Shown: in pieces, positions 32,343-40,989 of the stretch
Layout: each line of letters opens with the position of its first letter
How positions within the stretch are numbered: the stretch's first letter is position 1
Assembly: GCF_003265345.1 (NCBI RefSeq)
Contig: NZ_QFWW01000023.1
Location: 357,269 to 421,268 of the forward strand
Reading direction: 5' to 3'
Length of the DNA: 64,000 bases
From: Lentzea terrae
GTDB taxonomy: Bacteria > Actinomycetota > Actinomycetes > Mycobacteriales > Pseudonocardiaceae
Program-made: the position numbers and the translations under genes
The notes under the pieces: generated by a model
The model's input: the letters and a program-made list of their open reading frames with translations, nothing else
The model's database searches: none
What the model was told of the DNA's origin: nothing

Positions 32343-35300
32343 TCACACCCCTGCGCCCCGCCTCCGCGTGGGGATGGCCGTCAAGAACGTGAACAGCGCC
32401 GCCGCGGCCTGCGCCAGCAGCAGGAAGTCCCGCACAGTCGTGGACATCTCCGCCCGGACTTCGGCGGCGGACGACGGCAGGGGCACCCCGACCAGATGCC
32501 CCCAAGCCCGCACGATCGGCACCCGCTGGCCGTCCACGGTGACCGTCCACCCCGGCTCGTCCTCGGCGGCCAGCACCAGCACCCGGCCCTCTCCACCAGC
32601 GGAAACCCGCACCGCCACCTCCGGCAGCGACACGTTCACCGGCGCCACCCCGGCGGCGGCCAGCTCAGCGGGAGGTTCGCCACCGGTCCGGGCCCGCCGA
32701 GCCAGGTCCGGTGCCAGCAACACCCCGGTGTCCGCAGCCAGTCGCACCCGCAACACCGGACGGCCGTCCGAAGCGGCAGGCGCGACCGAAACCAGTTCCC
32801 CGGCGGCAGCCCGCACCCGGCCGGCCACTTCCTCGGACGGCAACACGAGGAACACCACCCCGGACGACGCCGCCTGAGCCAACGCCACCTTCACCGCAGG
32901 CGCAGCACCGTCCAACAACGCCGAGTTCCACCGCCGCAACCGAGCAGGCGACGACACGGTAGGCACCAGATCGTCGTCCCCAAAAGCAGGCATCCGCCCA
33001 GCCACCTGCCGAACAGGCGACCCAAGAATCAACACAGACCGCCCAGTGCGCTCCAACTCAGCCGTCAACGACGAGGACAGCCGCACACCGCCGTCAGCCC
33101 GCAACGGCCCGGACCGAAGATCCAGAAACCCGGCCACGCCAAGGCTGACCAGCGTCACGACACCAACGACGTACACGGCCCGCCGCACCCGAGCCTGCCC
33201 GGCAACCCCAGGCGCCACCCCGCGCTGACACCCGGCGAGCACCACCCAAACGAGCCCCCACGCCAGGATCACCAACGGCGTCCCGGGCCAGGCCTGAACC
33301 GCGGCAACCGCAGCCAACGCCCCGATGGCCAGCACGATCACCAGCAGCCCCGGCAACATCGCCGCATTGGGCCGCAGCACCGCGGCCGCGAACGCAGCCG
33401 CCACGAACACCGAGCACACGATCAGGTTCGGCGGAGGAGACGAAAAGGCCGCGCCGAGGCCGTTCAAGACCATCTCGGGGTGTTGCAACAGCACCGCGGG
33501 CCAAGGCAACAACAACGCCATCGGCAACAACACGATGGCGAACAACGCAGCGATGCGCCGCGCCCCACCGGACACCGCGATGAACCCGCCCAAAGCCCCG
33601 ACGATGGTCACCGCGTGGGTCAACGGCGAGAAGGCCCCGAGAACGGCGACACCGATGGCCGTGCCGGAAGCCATGGGCAACCAGGCGTGCGTGGACGACG
33701 CGCGCAAGACCGCGTACACGCCGGCGAACACCACGGGCGTCACGACGTGGACGACGACAACGTCCAGCCGTCCCTCGGCCACGGCGGTGGTGGCCACCGG
33801 CAGCAAGCCGTAGAAGGCCGCCACCACCGCGCGCACGGACCGTCGCACGCGCATCCCGCGTGACGCGATGTAGGCCGACAACGCCGCGAGGGGGATGTCG
33901 CCGAGCAACAGCAACGCGACCGCGAACGAAGGTCCGCCGGGGATCAGTCCCAAGACCGCCAAGGCGGCCGGGGCCGGCGCGGCGGTGCCACCGAAAACGG
34001 GATGCCACGACGCCAGGTAGGTCGACCAGACCGAGCCCAACGAGCCGACGGGCAGCAGCCGGCCGCCTGCCAGGTCGAGGCCGAGGCGGGACCAGTTCGC
34101 GATCACCGCGACCGCCGAGAGGCCCAGCAGCAACAACACCGGAGGTGCCAGCAGCAGCGATCGCAGCACGCGCGACTGGTCGACCTCGACGAACACCATC
34201 TCCGGACCGCGCGGTCCGGGAGAGGGCCGTGGCCGCGGCGAAGGACGCAACGCACCCGGCAAAGCGGCGTCGACCGGCACGACGACCGGAGGCCTGCGCA
34301 AGCCGGCGACCCGAGGACGGCCCCGCGCGGCACCGGCCGGCAACCCGGAAGGGCCCACCGGCAGCGAGTCCACTTCGGACGGTTCGCGCCACGCCGAACT
34401 GGCATCGGACGCAGGCAAACGGCCCAGCGCGGCGTCGGCCTCGACGCGGCGGCGGATCAGGAACGTGGCGCCGGCGCGCACGGCGTTGCGGAAGCGGGTC
34501 AGGCGCGAGGTGAAGAGGCCGCGGACGACGGCGGAACCGCGACGCACCCGGCGTCCTTCGAGCAACTTGCCGCGGGTCAGGAGGTAGCGCGCGGCGCCCA
34601 CTTCGGCGTGCGCGTCGGCGAAACGTCGGAGGAACAGGAAACCCAAGGCCCGCAGCAAAGACAGAAACAGCAGCCGGGGAAGTCCGATGAGGAACGAGAA
34701 ACCCGAGGTGTTCACGAGGAACGTGCGCATGCCGTGCGCGCGGTCGACGCCACGAAAGGACGGGCCCGGACGAGCCATGGCCGCGTCCAAACGGCGTGCA
34801 CCTTTAGTCGCCGCACGGGCGTGCCGCATGCGGGCGACCGGCACGCACAGCACCAGATGACCGGCCCGGTTGGCGCGCCAGCCGAAGTCGAGGTCGTCGC
34901 GCAGCAACGGCATCGCTTCGTCGTAGCCGCCCAACTCGTGCCAGACCTCGCGGCGGATCAACGAACCCGCGGACGAGACCGCTAGCACCTCGGTGCTCTG
35001 CTGGAACGACGCGGAGTGCTCGGCGGAGGACAGCCCGGTCTGCCGATGTCCGGACGAATCCGTCGACAAACCTGCCTCGACGACCAGACGAGAATCCACC
35101 CAATCGAGGCACAGCGGGCCCAGCACGGCAGCAGAGGGCGACACCTCGACCGCGGTGAGCAACGCGGCCAGGCAGTCGGGTTCGGGTGCGCTGTCGTCGT
35201 GCAACAGCCACACCCATTTGCCGGGATCGCCCCACCGTTCGACGGCGTGCTCGACGGCAATGCGCACGGCGGTGCCAAAACCCGTGCCGCGCGGCAGGGT

Positions 35301-35507
35301 CAGGACGCCGTCCAGCAGATCTTCGGCCTCCGCCAGCACCTTCGGTGTGCGGTCGTGGGATCCGGTGTCGACCGCGATGACGTGCCGAGGGCGAATTCGC
35401 TGACGCCGCAACGCGGACAGCGCCGTGCTGAGCCACTGGTCGCCGTCGTGGCAGACCAGAACGCACAGCACCGGCGCGGTCCGGAGCCTCGGTTGAGGAC
35501 TTGTCAC
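32343..35507 (-). CDS. Large GT2 glycosyltransferase with C-terminal membrane domain
   Basis: A 1054-residue membrane protein. The first ~300 residues are a GT-A-fold family 2 glycosyltransferase (VLVCHDGDQWLSTALSAL, IAVDTGSHDRT, WLLHDDSAPEPDCLAALL as the metal-binding DD, SSAGSLIRREVWHELGGYDEAMPLLRDDLDFGWRANRAGH). A linker is followed by roughly twelve hydrophobic segments and an extracytoplasmic stretch, then a final anchor before the arginine-rich tail. The gene sits next to whiB in many actinobacteria and probably acts on a surface glycan; substrate unknown. GTG at 35507 has GAGGAC very close, so the start is uncertain. Confidence 0.82.
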   Translation of the reverse strand: MTSPQPRLRTAPVLCVLVCHDGDQWLSTALSALRRQRIRPRHVIAVDTGSHDRTPKVLAEAEDLLDGVLTLPRGTGFGTAVRIAVEHAVERWGDPGKWVWLLHDDSAPEPDCLAALLTAVEVSPSAAVLGPLCLDWVDSRLVVEAGLSTDSSGHRQTGLSSAEHSASFQQSTEVLAVSSAGSLIRREVWHELGGYDEAMPLLRDDLDFGWRANRAGHLVLCVPVARMRHARAATKGARRLDAAMARPGPSFRGVDRAHGMRTFLVNTSGFSFLIGLPRLLFLSLLRALGFLFLRRFADAHAEVGAARYLLTRGKLLEGRRVRRGSAVVRGLFTSRLTRFRNAVRAGATFLIRRRVEADAALGRLPASDASSAWREPSEVDSLPVGPSGLPAGAARGRPRVAGLRRPPVVVPVDAALPGALRPSPRPRPSPGPRGPEMVFVEVDQSRVLRSLLLAPPVLLLLGLSAVAVIANWSRLGLDLAGGRLLPVGSLGSVWSTYLASWHPVFGGTAAPAPAALAVLGLIPGGPSFAVALLLLGDIPLAALSAYIASRGMRVRRSVRAVVAAFYGLLPVATTAVAEGRLDVVVVHVVTPVVFAGVYAVLRASSTHAWLPMASGTAIGVAVLGAFSPLTHAVTIVGALGGFIAVSGGARRIAALFAIVLLPMALLLPWPAVLLQHPEMVLNGLGAAFSSPPPNLIVCSVFVAAAFAAAVLRPNAAMLPGLLVIVLAIGALAAVAAVQAWPGTPLVILAWGLVWVVLAGCQRGVAPGVAGQARVRRAVYVVGVVTLVSLGVAGFLDLRSGPLRADGGVRLSSSLTAELERTGRSVLILGSPVRQVAGRMPAFGDDDLVPTVSSPARLRRWNSALLDGAAPAVKVALAQAASSGVVFLVLPSEEVAGRVRAAAGELVSVAPAASDGRPVLRVRLAADTGVLLAPDLARRARTGGEPPAELAAAGVAPVNVSLPEVAVRVSAGGEGRVLVLAAEDEPGWTVTVDGQRVPIVRAWGHLVGVPLPSSAAEVRAEMSTTVRDFLLLAQAAAALFTFLTAIPTRRRGAGV

Positions 35508-35558
35508 GTCCTCAAGTTAAGGCACAAAGATCACACTTCGAGCGCGCTGATCACTAAC

Positions 35559-35688
35559 CTCCGCCGCGTGTTTCACCGCTCAGACGGGTGCATCGGGGTG
35601 CCGCCCCCGGCGCCCTCATATCGGACATATGGGGGCGCGGGGGCGGTGCCACGAGGCGCCCTGCTGAGCGGCGAAACACGTGGTGGAG
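35559..35688. repeat. Very long near-perfect hairpin (130 nt)
   Basis: The two halves pair almost completely. Outer stem 35559-35583 with 35664-35688 (25 pairs, a few G-U); then GGGTGC with GCGCCC; then GGTGCCGCCCCCG with CGGGGGCGGTGCC; then GCGCCCTCATAT with ATATGGGGGCGC; the tip is CGGAC. It starts 21 bases after the whiB stop on the minus strand. It could be a terminator, a small structured RNA or a MITE-like insertion. Confidence 0.8.
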
Positions 35689-35709
35689 ATTGTGGTCAGG
35701 GTGCTCTGT

Positions 35710-36015
35710 TCAGACGGCTCGCTTCTTCAGCTTGCGGCGCTCCCTCTCCGAGAGACCGCCCCAGATGCCGAAGCGTTCGTCGTGCTGGAGTGCGTACTCA
35801 AGGCACTCCGAACGAACCTCGCAGCCCAGGCAGATGCGCTTGGCCTCCCGCGTCGAACCACCCTTTTCGGGGAAGAACGCCTCGGGATCCGTCTGGGCGC
35901 AAAGCGCGCGCTCCTGCCAGTCCTGCTCGTCGGCAGGGTCGAACAGGTACGACAGCTCGCCCTGTACGACCGGCTGCGTGACGTGATCTTCTTCGAGTTC
36001 TTCGAATTCCTGCAT
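35710..36015 (-). CDS. whiB: WhiB-family iron-sulfur regulator (WhiB2/WblE-like)
   Basis: A 101-residue Wbl protein, needed for septation and development in actinomycetes. Four cysteines in the Wbl pattern (ALCAQTDPEAFFPEKGG, CLGCEVRSEC) hold a 4Fe-4S cluster, followed by the GIWGG turn and a basic C-terminus (SERERRKLKKRAV). Position next to fbiA-fbiB and the manA cluster matches mycobacterial whiB2. ATG at 36015 has GAGGAGG about eight bases upstream; a long untranslated leader or promoter region extends to the divergent M50 gene. A very long hairpin follows the stop. Confidence 0.93.
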   Translation of the reverse strand: MQEFEELEEDHVTQPVVQGELSYLFDPADEQDWQERALCAQTDPEAFFPEKGGSTREAKRICLGCEVRSECLEYALQHDERFGIWGGLSERERRKLKKRAV

Positions 36016-36260
36016 ATCGTCCGCCTCCTCGCCTTCCGCTCTCCCCGGTTGGCGGACGCCAGACGCCGCTCCCACAACGACGAATGACACCGATGTGATT
36101 ACACCTGCGTCACAGCAAGGGGTCAAGTGGAGTCCACACGTCGGGGGATATTCGCGCAGATGGCCGCAAAAACCTTGACTGGCAGCACTGACAGTGATCC
36201 ACGTGTCGCAACAGGTGCCCGAACGGCCCACCACGCCAGCCGACACGCCACACTGGTGGG

Positions 36261-37016
36261 GTGAAGCGATCAGCGGTGCGCCCCAGTCCACTGTTCCTCG
36301 GTCTGCTCGCGGCAACCGCCGCCGGAGCCGTTCTCACCCTGCTCGAAGGTGACGTCGCCATCATCTCGGGCACCATCCTCTTCGTACTCGCCGGGTGGGC
36401 GGTGACGCTGTGCCTGCACGAGTTCGGGCACGCCGCCGTGGCGTACAAGGGCGGCGACTTTTCGGTACGTGACAAGGGTTATCTCACACTCGACATCCGC
36501 CGTTACACCGACCCGGTGCTGAGCATCGTGCTGCCGCTGGTGCTGTTGGTGTTCGGTGGTATTCCCCTTCCGGGTGGCGCGGTGTGGATCAACCACCACG
36601 CGCTGCGGTCCAAGAAGATCGAGTCTCTCGTCTCACTCGCGGGACCGGTCACGAACCTCGTGCTCGGCGTGCTGCTCGCCGGAATCGTCACGCTGTTCTC
36701 GCCGCCTGCCGCGCTCGCCGCCGCAATTTCGTACCTGGCTTTGTTGCAGGTGATCGCGTTCGTGCTGAACATCCTGCCGATTCCCGGCTTGGACGGCTGG
36801 GGTGTTTTGGAACCGTTCATGTCGTACCAGGCGCAGCAGTTCGGCGCGAAGGCCCGGCCGTGGGCGCCGCTGATCCTGTTCGCGGTGCTGATCGCCTTCG
36901 CCGAGGTGAACCGGCTCTTCTTCATGCTGGCCACGTCGGTCTTCGAACTGGTCGGCGGTGACCCGACCTCGGCGGGCTCCGGTGCGGTGGTGTTCCAGTT
37001 CTGGCGCTACCTGTAA
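36261..37016 (+). CDS. Site-2 protease-like M50 family membrane protein
   Basis: A 251-residue intramembrane zinc protease candidate. It has about six hydrophobic segments, the zinc motif HEFGH (in TLCLHEFGHAAVAYKGG) in the second segment, and NILPIPGLDGWGVLEPF providing the third metal ligand aspartate. Length and motif spacing fit the small M50 proteins without PDZ domain. The substrate is unknown; relatives cut anti-sigma factors or membrane proteins. GTG at 36261. It diverges from whiB and lies upstream of fbiA. Confidence 0.88.
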   Translation: MKRSAVRPSPLFLGLLAATAAGAVLTLLEGDVAIISGTILFVLAGWAVTLCLHEFGHAAVAYKGGDFSVRDKGYLTLDIRRYTDPVLSIVLPLVLLVFGGIPLPGGAVWINHHALRSKKIESLVSLAGPVTNLVLGVLLAGIVTLFSPPAALAAAISYLALLQVIAFVLNILPIPGLDGWGVLEPFMSYQAQQFGAKARPWAPLILFAVLIAFAEVNRLFFMLATSVFELVGGDPTSAGSGAVVFQFWRYL

Positions 37017-37049
37017 GGCTGAACCGGCTCTGTGGAAGCATGGCGCGGC

Positions 37050-38003
37050 GTGAAGGTCGTAGCACTGGTCGGCGGGGTCGGCGGCGCGAGGTTCCTGCAA
37101 GGACTCAAGCAGCTCGGGGCTGACGTCACCGCGGTGGTCAACACCGGCGATGACGTGTGGATGCACGGGCTGCGCATCACGCCCGACCTCGACACCTGCA
37201 TGTACACGCTGGGCGGCGGTATCGACACCGAACGCGGCTGGGGCCGCGCGGACGAGTCGTGGACCGTCAAGGAAGAGCTGACGGCGTACGGCGCCGACCC
37301 GACGTGGTTCGGGCTCGGCGACCGCGACATCGCGACGCACCTGGTCCGGACCCGCATGCTGCGGGCCGGCTACCCGCTGTCGGCCGTCACCGAGGCGCTG
37401 TGCGACCGCTGGAAGCCGGGCGTGCGGCTGCTGCCGATGTCCGACGACCGGGTGGAGACGCACGTCGTCGTCGAGCTGGACGGCGAACCGAAGGCGATCC
37501 ACTTCCAGGAGTGGTGGGTCAAGCACCGGGCCGGCATCCCGGCGCAGTCGTTCGCGTTCGTGGGCGCTGAAGCAGCTGTTGCCGGGCCTGGCGTGTTGGA
37601 CGCGATCGCCGAGGCGGACGCGGTGATCCTGGCCCCGTCCAACCCGGTGGTGAGCATCGGCACGATCCTGAACGTGCCCGGCGTGCGCGACGCGCTGCGC
37701 AAGACGGAGGCCGGTGTCGTCGGCCTGTCGCCGATCATTGGCGGAAAACCGTTGCGGGGCATGGCCGACGCTTGTTTGGACGCGATCGGTGTCGAGACCA
37801 CCGCCGAGGCGGTCGGGCGGCTCTACGGTTCCCGCAAGTGCTCGGAGGACGGCATCCTCGACGCGTGGCTGGTGCACACCGGCGACCGCGCCGACGTGCC
37901 GGGTGTCGCGGTCCGCGCGGTCCCGCTGCTGATGTCCGATGTGGACGCCACGGCGCAGATGGCCAGGGTCGCGCTGGAAATGGCCGGAGTCGAAGTTGAC
38001 TGA
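37050..38003 (+). CDS. fbiA: 2-phospho-L-lactate transferase FbiA (CofD)
   Basis: Joins a phosphoenolpyruvate- or phospholactate-derived group to Fo to make (dehydro-)F420-0. The 317-residue protein begins VVALVGGVGGARFLQGLKQ and contains NTGDDVWMHGLRITPDLDTCMY, SDDRVETHVV, SNPVVSIGTIL and SPIIGGKPLRG, all typical of CofD. GTG at 37050 is at the conserved N-terminus; the ribosome-binding site is weak. The gene overlaps fbiB by eight bases, giving the usual fbiAB operon downstream of whiB. Confidence 0.95.
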   Translation: MKVVALVGGVGGARFLQGLKQLGADVTAVVNTGDDVWMHGLRITPDLDTCMYTLGGGIDTERGWGRADESWTVKEELTAYGADPTWFGLGDRDIATHLVRTRMLRAGYPLSAVTEALCDRWKPGVRLLPMSDDRVETHVVVELDGEPKAIHFQEWWVKHRAGIPAQSFAFVGAEAAVAGPGVLDAIAEADAVILAPSNPVVSIGTILNVPGVRDALRKTEAGVVGLSPIIGGKPLRGMADACLDAIGVETTAEAVGRLYGSRKCSEDGILDAWLVHTGDRADVPGVAVRAVPLLMSDVDATAQMARVALEMAGVEVD

Positions 38004-39318
38004 CCACGCCGCCGCGGCCTTGGAGCTGCTGCCGGTGCCGGGCCTGCCGGAATTTCGCCCCGGCGACGACCTGGCTGCCGCGATCGCCTCCGCCGCGCCC
38101 TGGCTGCGCGACGGCGACGTGCTGGTCGTCACGTCCAAGATCTTGTCCAAAGTGGAGGGACGGCTGGTCCGCGTGCCCGCCGACCCGGAGGAACGCGACC
38201 GGATCCGGCGCTCGCACGTCGAGGCCGAGTCCGTGCGGGTGCTCGCCCGCAAGATGCGGACGCTGATCACCGAGAACAAGCTCGGCATCGTGCAGGCCGC
38301 GTCCGGCGTCGACGCCTCGAACGTGGCGGGCGACGAGATCGCGCTGCTCCCCGTCGACCCGGACGGCTCAGCGGCGGCGTTGCGCGGCGCGTTGAAGAGC
38401 CTGCTCGGCGTCGAGGTCGCCGTGGTGGTGACCGACACGATGGGCCGCGCGTGGCGGATCGGCCAGACCGACGCGGCGATCGGCGCGTCCGGCATCCGCG
38501 TGCTGCACGACTACGCGGGTTCGGTCGACGAGCACGGCAACGAGCTGGTCGTGACCCAGGTGGCCGTCGCGGACGAGATCGCGGCCGCCGCCGACCTGGT
38601 CAAGGGCAAGCTCGGCGCGGTGCCGGTGGCGGTGCTGCGCGGGTTCGACGTGGTGGACGACGGGTCGTCCGCGCGCGACCTGACGCGGCCTGCTGACGAG
38701 GACCTGTTCCGGCTCGGCACCGAGGAGGCGCTGGCCCAGGGCCGTGCGGAGGCCGTGCTGATGCGGCGGTCTGTGCGGTTCTACTCGGCTGAGCCGGTGG
38801 ATTTGGATGTTTTGAAGCGCGCGGTCGGGGCTGCGTTGACCGCGCCCGCGCCGCACCACACGAAGCCGCTGCGGTTCGTGCTGGTGCGGGAGAAGCGCGC
38901 CGAGTTGCTTTCCGCGATGCGCACGCAGTGGATGGCCGATCTGCGCGGCGACGGGTTCACGTCCGAGCAGATCGCCCGGCGGGTGCGGCGGGGTGACCTG
39001 CTGGTCGAGGCGCCGGAGATCGTGGTGCCGTTCCTGGTGCGCGACGGGGCGCACGCGTATCCGGACGAGCGTCGGGCCGAGGCCGAGAAGACGATGTTCA
39101 CGGTCGCCGGTGGTGCCGCCGTGCAGGGCCTGCTGGTGGCACTGGCCGCCGAGGGGCTCGGCTCGTGCTGGGTGTCGTCGACGATCTTCTGCGCCGACGT
39201 CGTGCGCTCCGTGCTGGGGGTGCCGGAGGACTGGGAGCCGCTGGGTGCGGTGGCCATCGGGTACCCGACGGAGCCGCTGACGCCGCGCGAGCCGCTGGAA
39301 GGGCTGATCGAGCTTTGA
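37996..39318 (+). CDS. fbiB: F420 gamma-glutamyl ligase/dehydro-F420 reductase FbiB
   Basis: A 440-residue two-domain enzyme. Residues ~1-240 form the gamma-glutamyl ligase (CofE) domain that adds the glutamate tail to F420-0 (LLPVPGLPEFRPGDDLA, DGDVLVVTSKILSKVEG, VVTDTMGRAWRIGQTDAAIG). Residues ~245-440 are an FMN-binding nitroreductase-like domain that in mycobacteria reduces dehydro-F420 (RRSVRFYSAEPVD, AAEGLGSCWVSSTIF). TTG at 37996 is the likely start, overlapping fbiA, with GGAG seven bases upstream. Its last 17 coding bases are repeated just before the next gene. Confidence 0.93.
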   Translation: MTDHAAAALELLPVPGLPEFRPGDDLAAAIASAAPWLRDGDVLVVTSKILSKVEGRLVRVPADPEERDRIRRSHVEAESVRVLARKMRTLITENKLGIVQAASGVDASNVAGDEIALLPVDPDGSAAALRGALKSLLGVEVAVVVTDTMGRAWRIGQTDAAIGASGIRVLHDYAGSVDEHGNELVVTQVAVADEIAAAADLVKGKLGAVPVAVLRGFDVVDDGSSARDLTRPADEDLFRLGTEEALAQGRAEAVLMRRSVRFYSAEPVDLDVLKRAVGAALTAPAPHHTKPLRFVLVREKRAELLSAMRTQWMADLRGDGFTSEQIARRVRRGDLLVEAPEIVVPFLVRDGAHAYPDERRAEAEKTMFTVAGGAAVQGLLVALAAEGLGSCWVSSTIFCADVVRSVLGVPEDWEPLGAVAIGYPTEPLTPREPLEGLIEL

Positions 39319-39386
39319 GGTGCCGGTGAGCGCGGTCGCACCTGCGCCGCTCCCCCGCACAAGCCACGAGAAGGGCTGATCGAGCT
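39298..39386 (+). repeat. Direct duplication of the fbiB 3' end
   Basis: GAAGGGCTGATCGAGCT occurs exactly at 39298-39314 (end of fbiB) and again at 39370-39386, directly before the GTG start of the NUDIX gene. The copies are 72 bases apart. The second copy replaces the sequence where a ribosome-binding site would be and contributes GAAGGG as a weak one. Confidence 0.8.
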
Positions 39387-39914
39387 GTGACACTGCACGA
39401 CGACGCGGTCTCCACCCTGAGCCGGTTCGCCGGCCAGGACGCGTTGAAGGAGGCCTACCTCGGCTTCCTGGCGGCCCGTGAGGACGCCTGCATGCGCTCC
39501 TGCGAGCCGGGGCACCTGACGGCCTCCGCGCTCGTCCTGGACGCCACCGCGGAGCACGCGCTGCTGACGCTGCACCCGCGGGTGGGCCGGTGGCTGCAGC
39601 TCGGCGGCCACTGCGAGCCCGGCGACGACTCGCTGGCCGCGGCCGCGTTGCGCGAGGCCACCGAGGAGTCCGGCATGCGCGGGCTGCGGATCGAGCCGAC
39701 GCCGATCCACCTCGACGTGCACCCGATCACGTGTTCGCTCGGGAAGCCGACGCGGCACTTCGACGTGCGGTTCCTGGTGCGGGCGCCGGTCGGGGCGCAG
39801 CCCGTCCGGAGTGCCGAGTCGGTGGACCTGCAGTGGTGGCCGCTCGACTCGTTGCCGGACAACGTGGACGACCTGCACCCGTTGATCGAGTCGGCACTGC
39901 AGCGCTTGCGCTAG
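39387..39914 (+). CDS. NUDIX hydrolase
   Basis: A 175-residue NUDIX-fold hydrolase, cleaving a nucleoside diphosphate linked to another group; substrate unknown. The Nudix box is GGHCEPGDDSLAAAALREATEESG, written here in pieces: GGHCEPGDDS and REATEESG; the first conserved glutamate is aspartate. The N-terminal helices (LSRFAGQDALKEAYLGFL) are common in actinobacterial members near fbiB. GTG at 39387 lies directly after a copy of the fbiB tail. Convergent with the next small gene, overlapping by four bases. Confidence 0.85.
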   Translation: MTLHDDAVSTLSRFAGQDALKEAYLGFLAAREDACMRSCEPGHLTASALVLDATAEHALLTLHPRVGRWLQLGGHCEPGDDSLAAAALREATEESGMRGLRIEPTPIHLDVHPITCSLGKPTRHFDVRFLVRAPVGAQPVRSAESVDLQWWPLDSLPDNVDDLHPLIESALQRLR

Positions 39915-40099
39915 CGCCGGAGCGCCCGGTAGCGCTTGAGCAGGGCGGTGACGCGCGAGGGGTCGTTGGCGCCGTTCAGCTCGGCGAGCAGGTCGTCGGG
40001 GCACAGCTCGTAGTGGTCGCCCCACCAGCGCCGCGACTTGTTGTTCCAGATCCGGTACCCGCCGGGCACGCCTCTGGCCACGTACTGCCGCTTCGCCAA
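39911..40099 (-). CDS. Small basic hypothetical protein
   Basis: A 62-residue basic protein (start AKRQYVARGVPGGYRIWNN, then SRRWWGDHYELCPDDLLAELNGAND and a helix ending KRYRALRR). The tryptophan/tyrosine-rich first half followed by a helix looks like a real small domain, but I know no family. TTG at 40099 has GAGGGG seven bases upstream and lies 11 bases after the stop of the DNA glycosylase gene, so the two are probably co-transcribed. Convergent with the NUDIX gene. Confidence 0.6.
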   Translation of the reverse strand: MAKRQYVARGVPGGYRIWNNKSRRWWGDHYELCPDDLLAELNGANDPSRVTALLKRYRALRR

Positions 40100-40110
40100 C
40101 CCGCGCCCCC

Positions 40111-40989
40111 TCAGAACTTGCGGTAGTCGCGCGGCGAGAACCGAGGCGCGCGCCGCGGCCGTTGCATCCCCGCCGCCTCCAGGTAGCGAACGGCCCGGTG
40201 GCGCTGCGGCTTGTACGGCTCCAGCAGCTCCATCATCCCGTCGTCGTCCACGGGTTTGCCGGTCAACGCCCAGCCCACGTTCTTGGCGACGTGGTAGTCG
40301 CCCACGCTCACCGCGTCCGGGTCGCCCCACGACCGTTGCGCCACCTCGGCCGAGGTCCACACGCCGATGCCGGGCACCTTCTCCAGCAGCTCGCGGCTGC
40401 GCATCTCGCAGGCCTTCTCCAGCCGGTGCGCGACCTGGGCGGCGTTGATCAGCGTGCGACGACGGGCGCCGTCGAGGCCGCACTGATGCCACTCCCAGTC
40501 CTGCAGACCGAGCAGTCGCGCGGGCGTTGGCGGGACCTTCAACCCCAACGGCCCCGGCGCGGGCTCCCCGAAGCGGCGGCCCAGCTCGCGCCACGTGCGG
40601 AAGGCCTCCTTGCCGGTGACCTTCTGCTCCAGGATCGAGGCGAACAGCAGGTCCCAGACGCGGCCGCACGCGCCCAGCCGGAGTCCTGGGCGTTGGCGGC
40701 GGGCTTCGGCGATCACGGGGTGGTGGGCGACGAACTCGTCCACCGGGTCGTCCGCGCCGAGCAGGGCGGGCAGGCCGTCCAGCAGCCACAACGCGCCGTC
40801 GCCCCACGCTTCGGCCTCAACAACGTCAGTGCGACGAACGCGCAGGGTCCCCGGACCGCACGGGGTGTTCGCCGCGAACCAGATGCCGCCCTCCGTCGAG
40901 AAGGACGGATCACCTGGTCCGCGGCGCAGCGGGAAGAGCACCGCGCCCAGGTCGAGTGGGAACGGTGGTGACCAAGATCTGCTAGGCAT
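40111..40989 (-). CDS. DNA-3-methyladenine glycosylase 2-like (HhH-GPD) protein
   Basis: A 292-residue base-excision-repair glycosylase of the AlkA/HhH-GPD superfamily. The helix-hairpin-helix is LLEKVPGIGVWTSAEVAQ and the catalytic aspartate lies in VSVGDYHVAKNVGWAL. The middle LLFASILEQKVTGKEAFRTWRELGRRFG is the typical six-helix core start. It probably removes alkylated bases. ATG at 40989 overlaps the end of the upstream nucleotidyltransferase gene by eight bases, so both belong to one operon. Confidence 0.87.
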   Translation of the reverse strand: MPSRSWSPPFPLDLGAVLFPLRRGPGDPSFSTEGGIWFAANTPCGPGTLRVRRTDVVEAEAWGDGALWLLDGLPALLGADDPVDEFVAHHPVIAEARRQRPGLRLGACGRVWDLLFASILEQKVTGKEAFRTWRELGRRFGEPAPGPLGLKVPPTPARLLGLQDWEWHQCGLDGARRRTLINAAQVAHRLEKACEMRSRELLEKVPGIGVWTSAEVAQRSWGDPDAVSVGDYHVAKNVGWALTGKPVDDDGMMELLEPYKPQRHRAVRYLEAAGMQRPRRAPRFSPRDYRKF

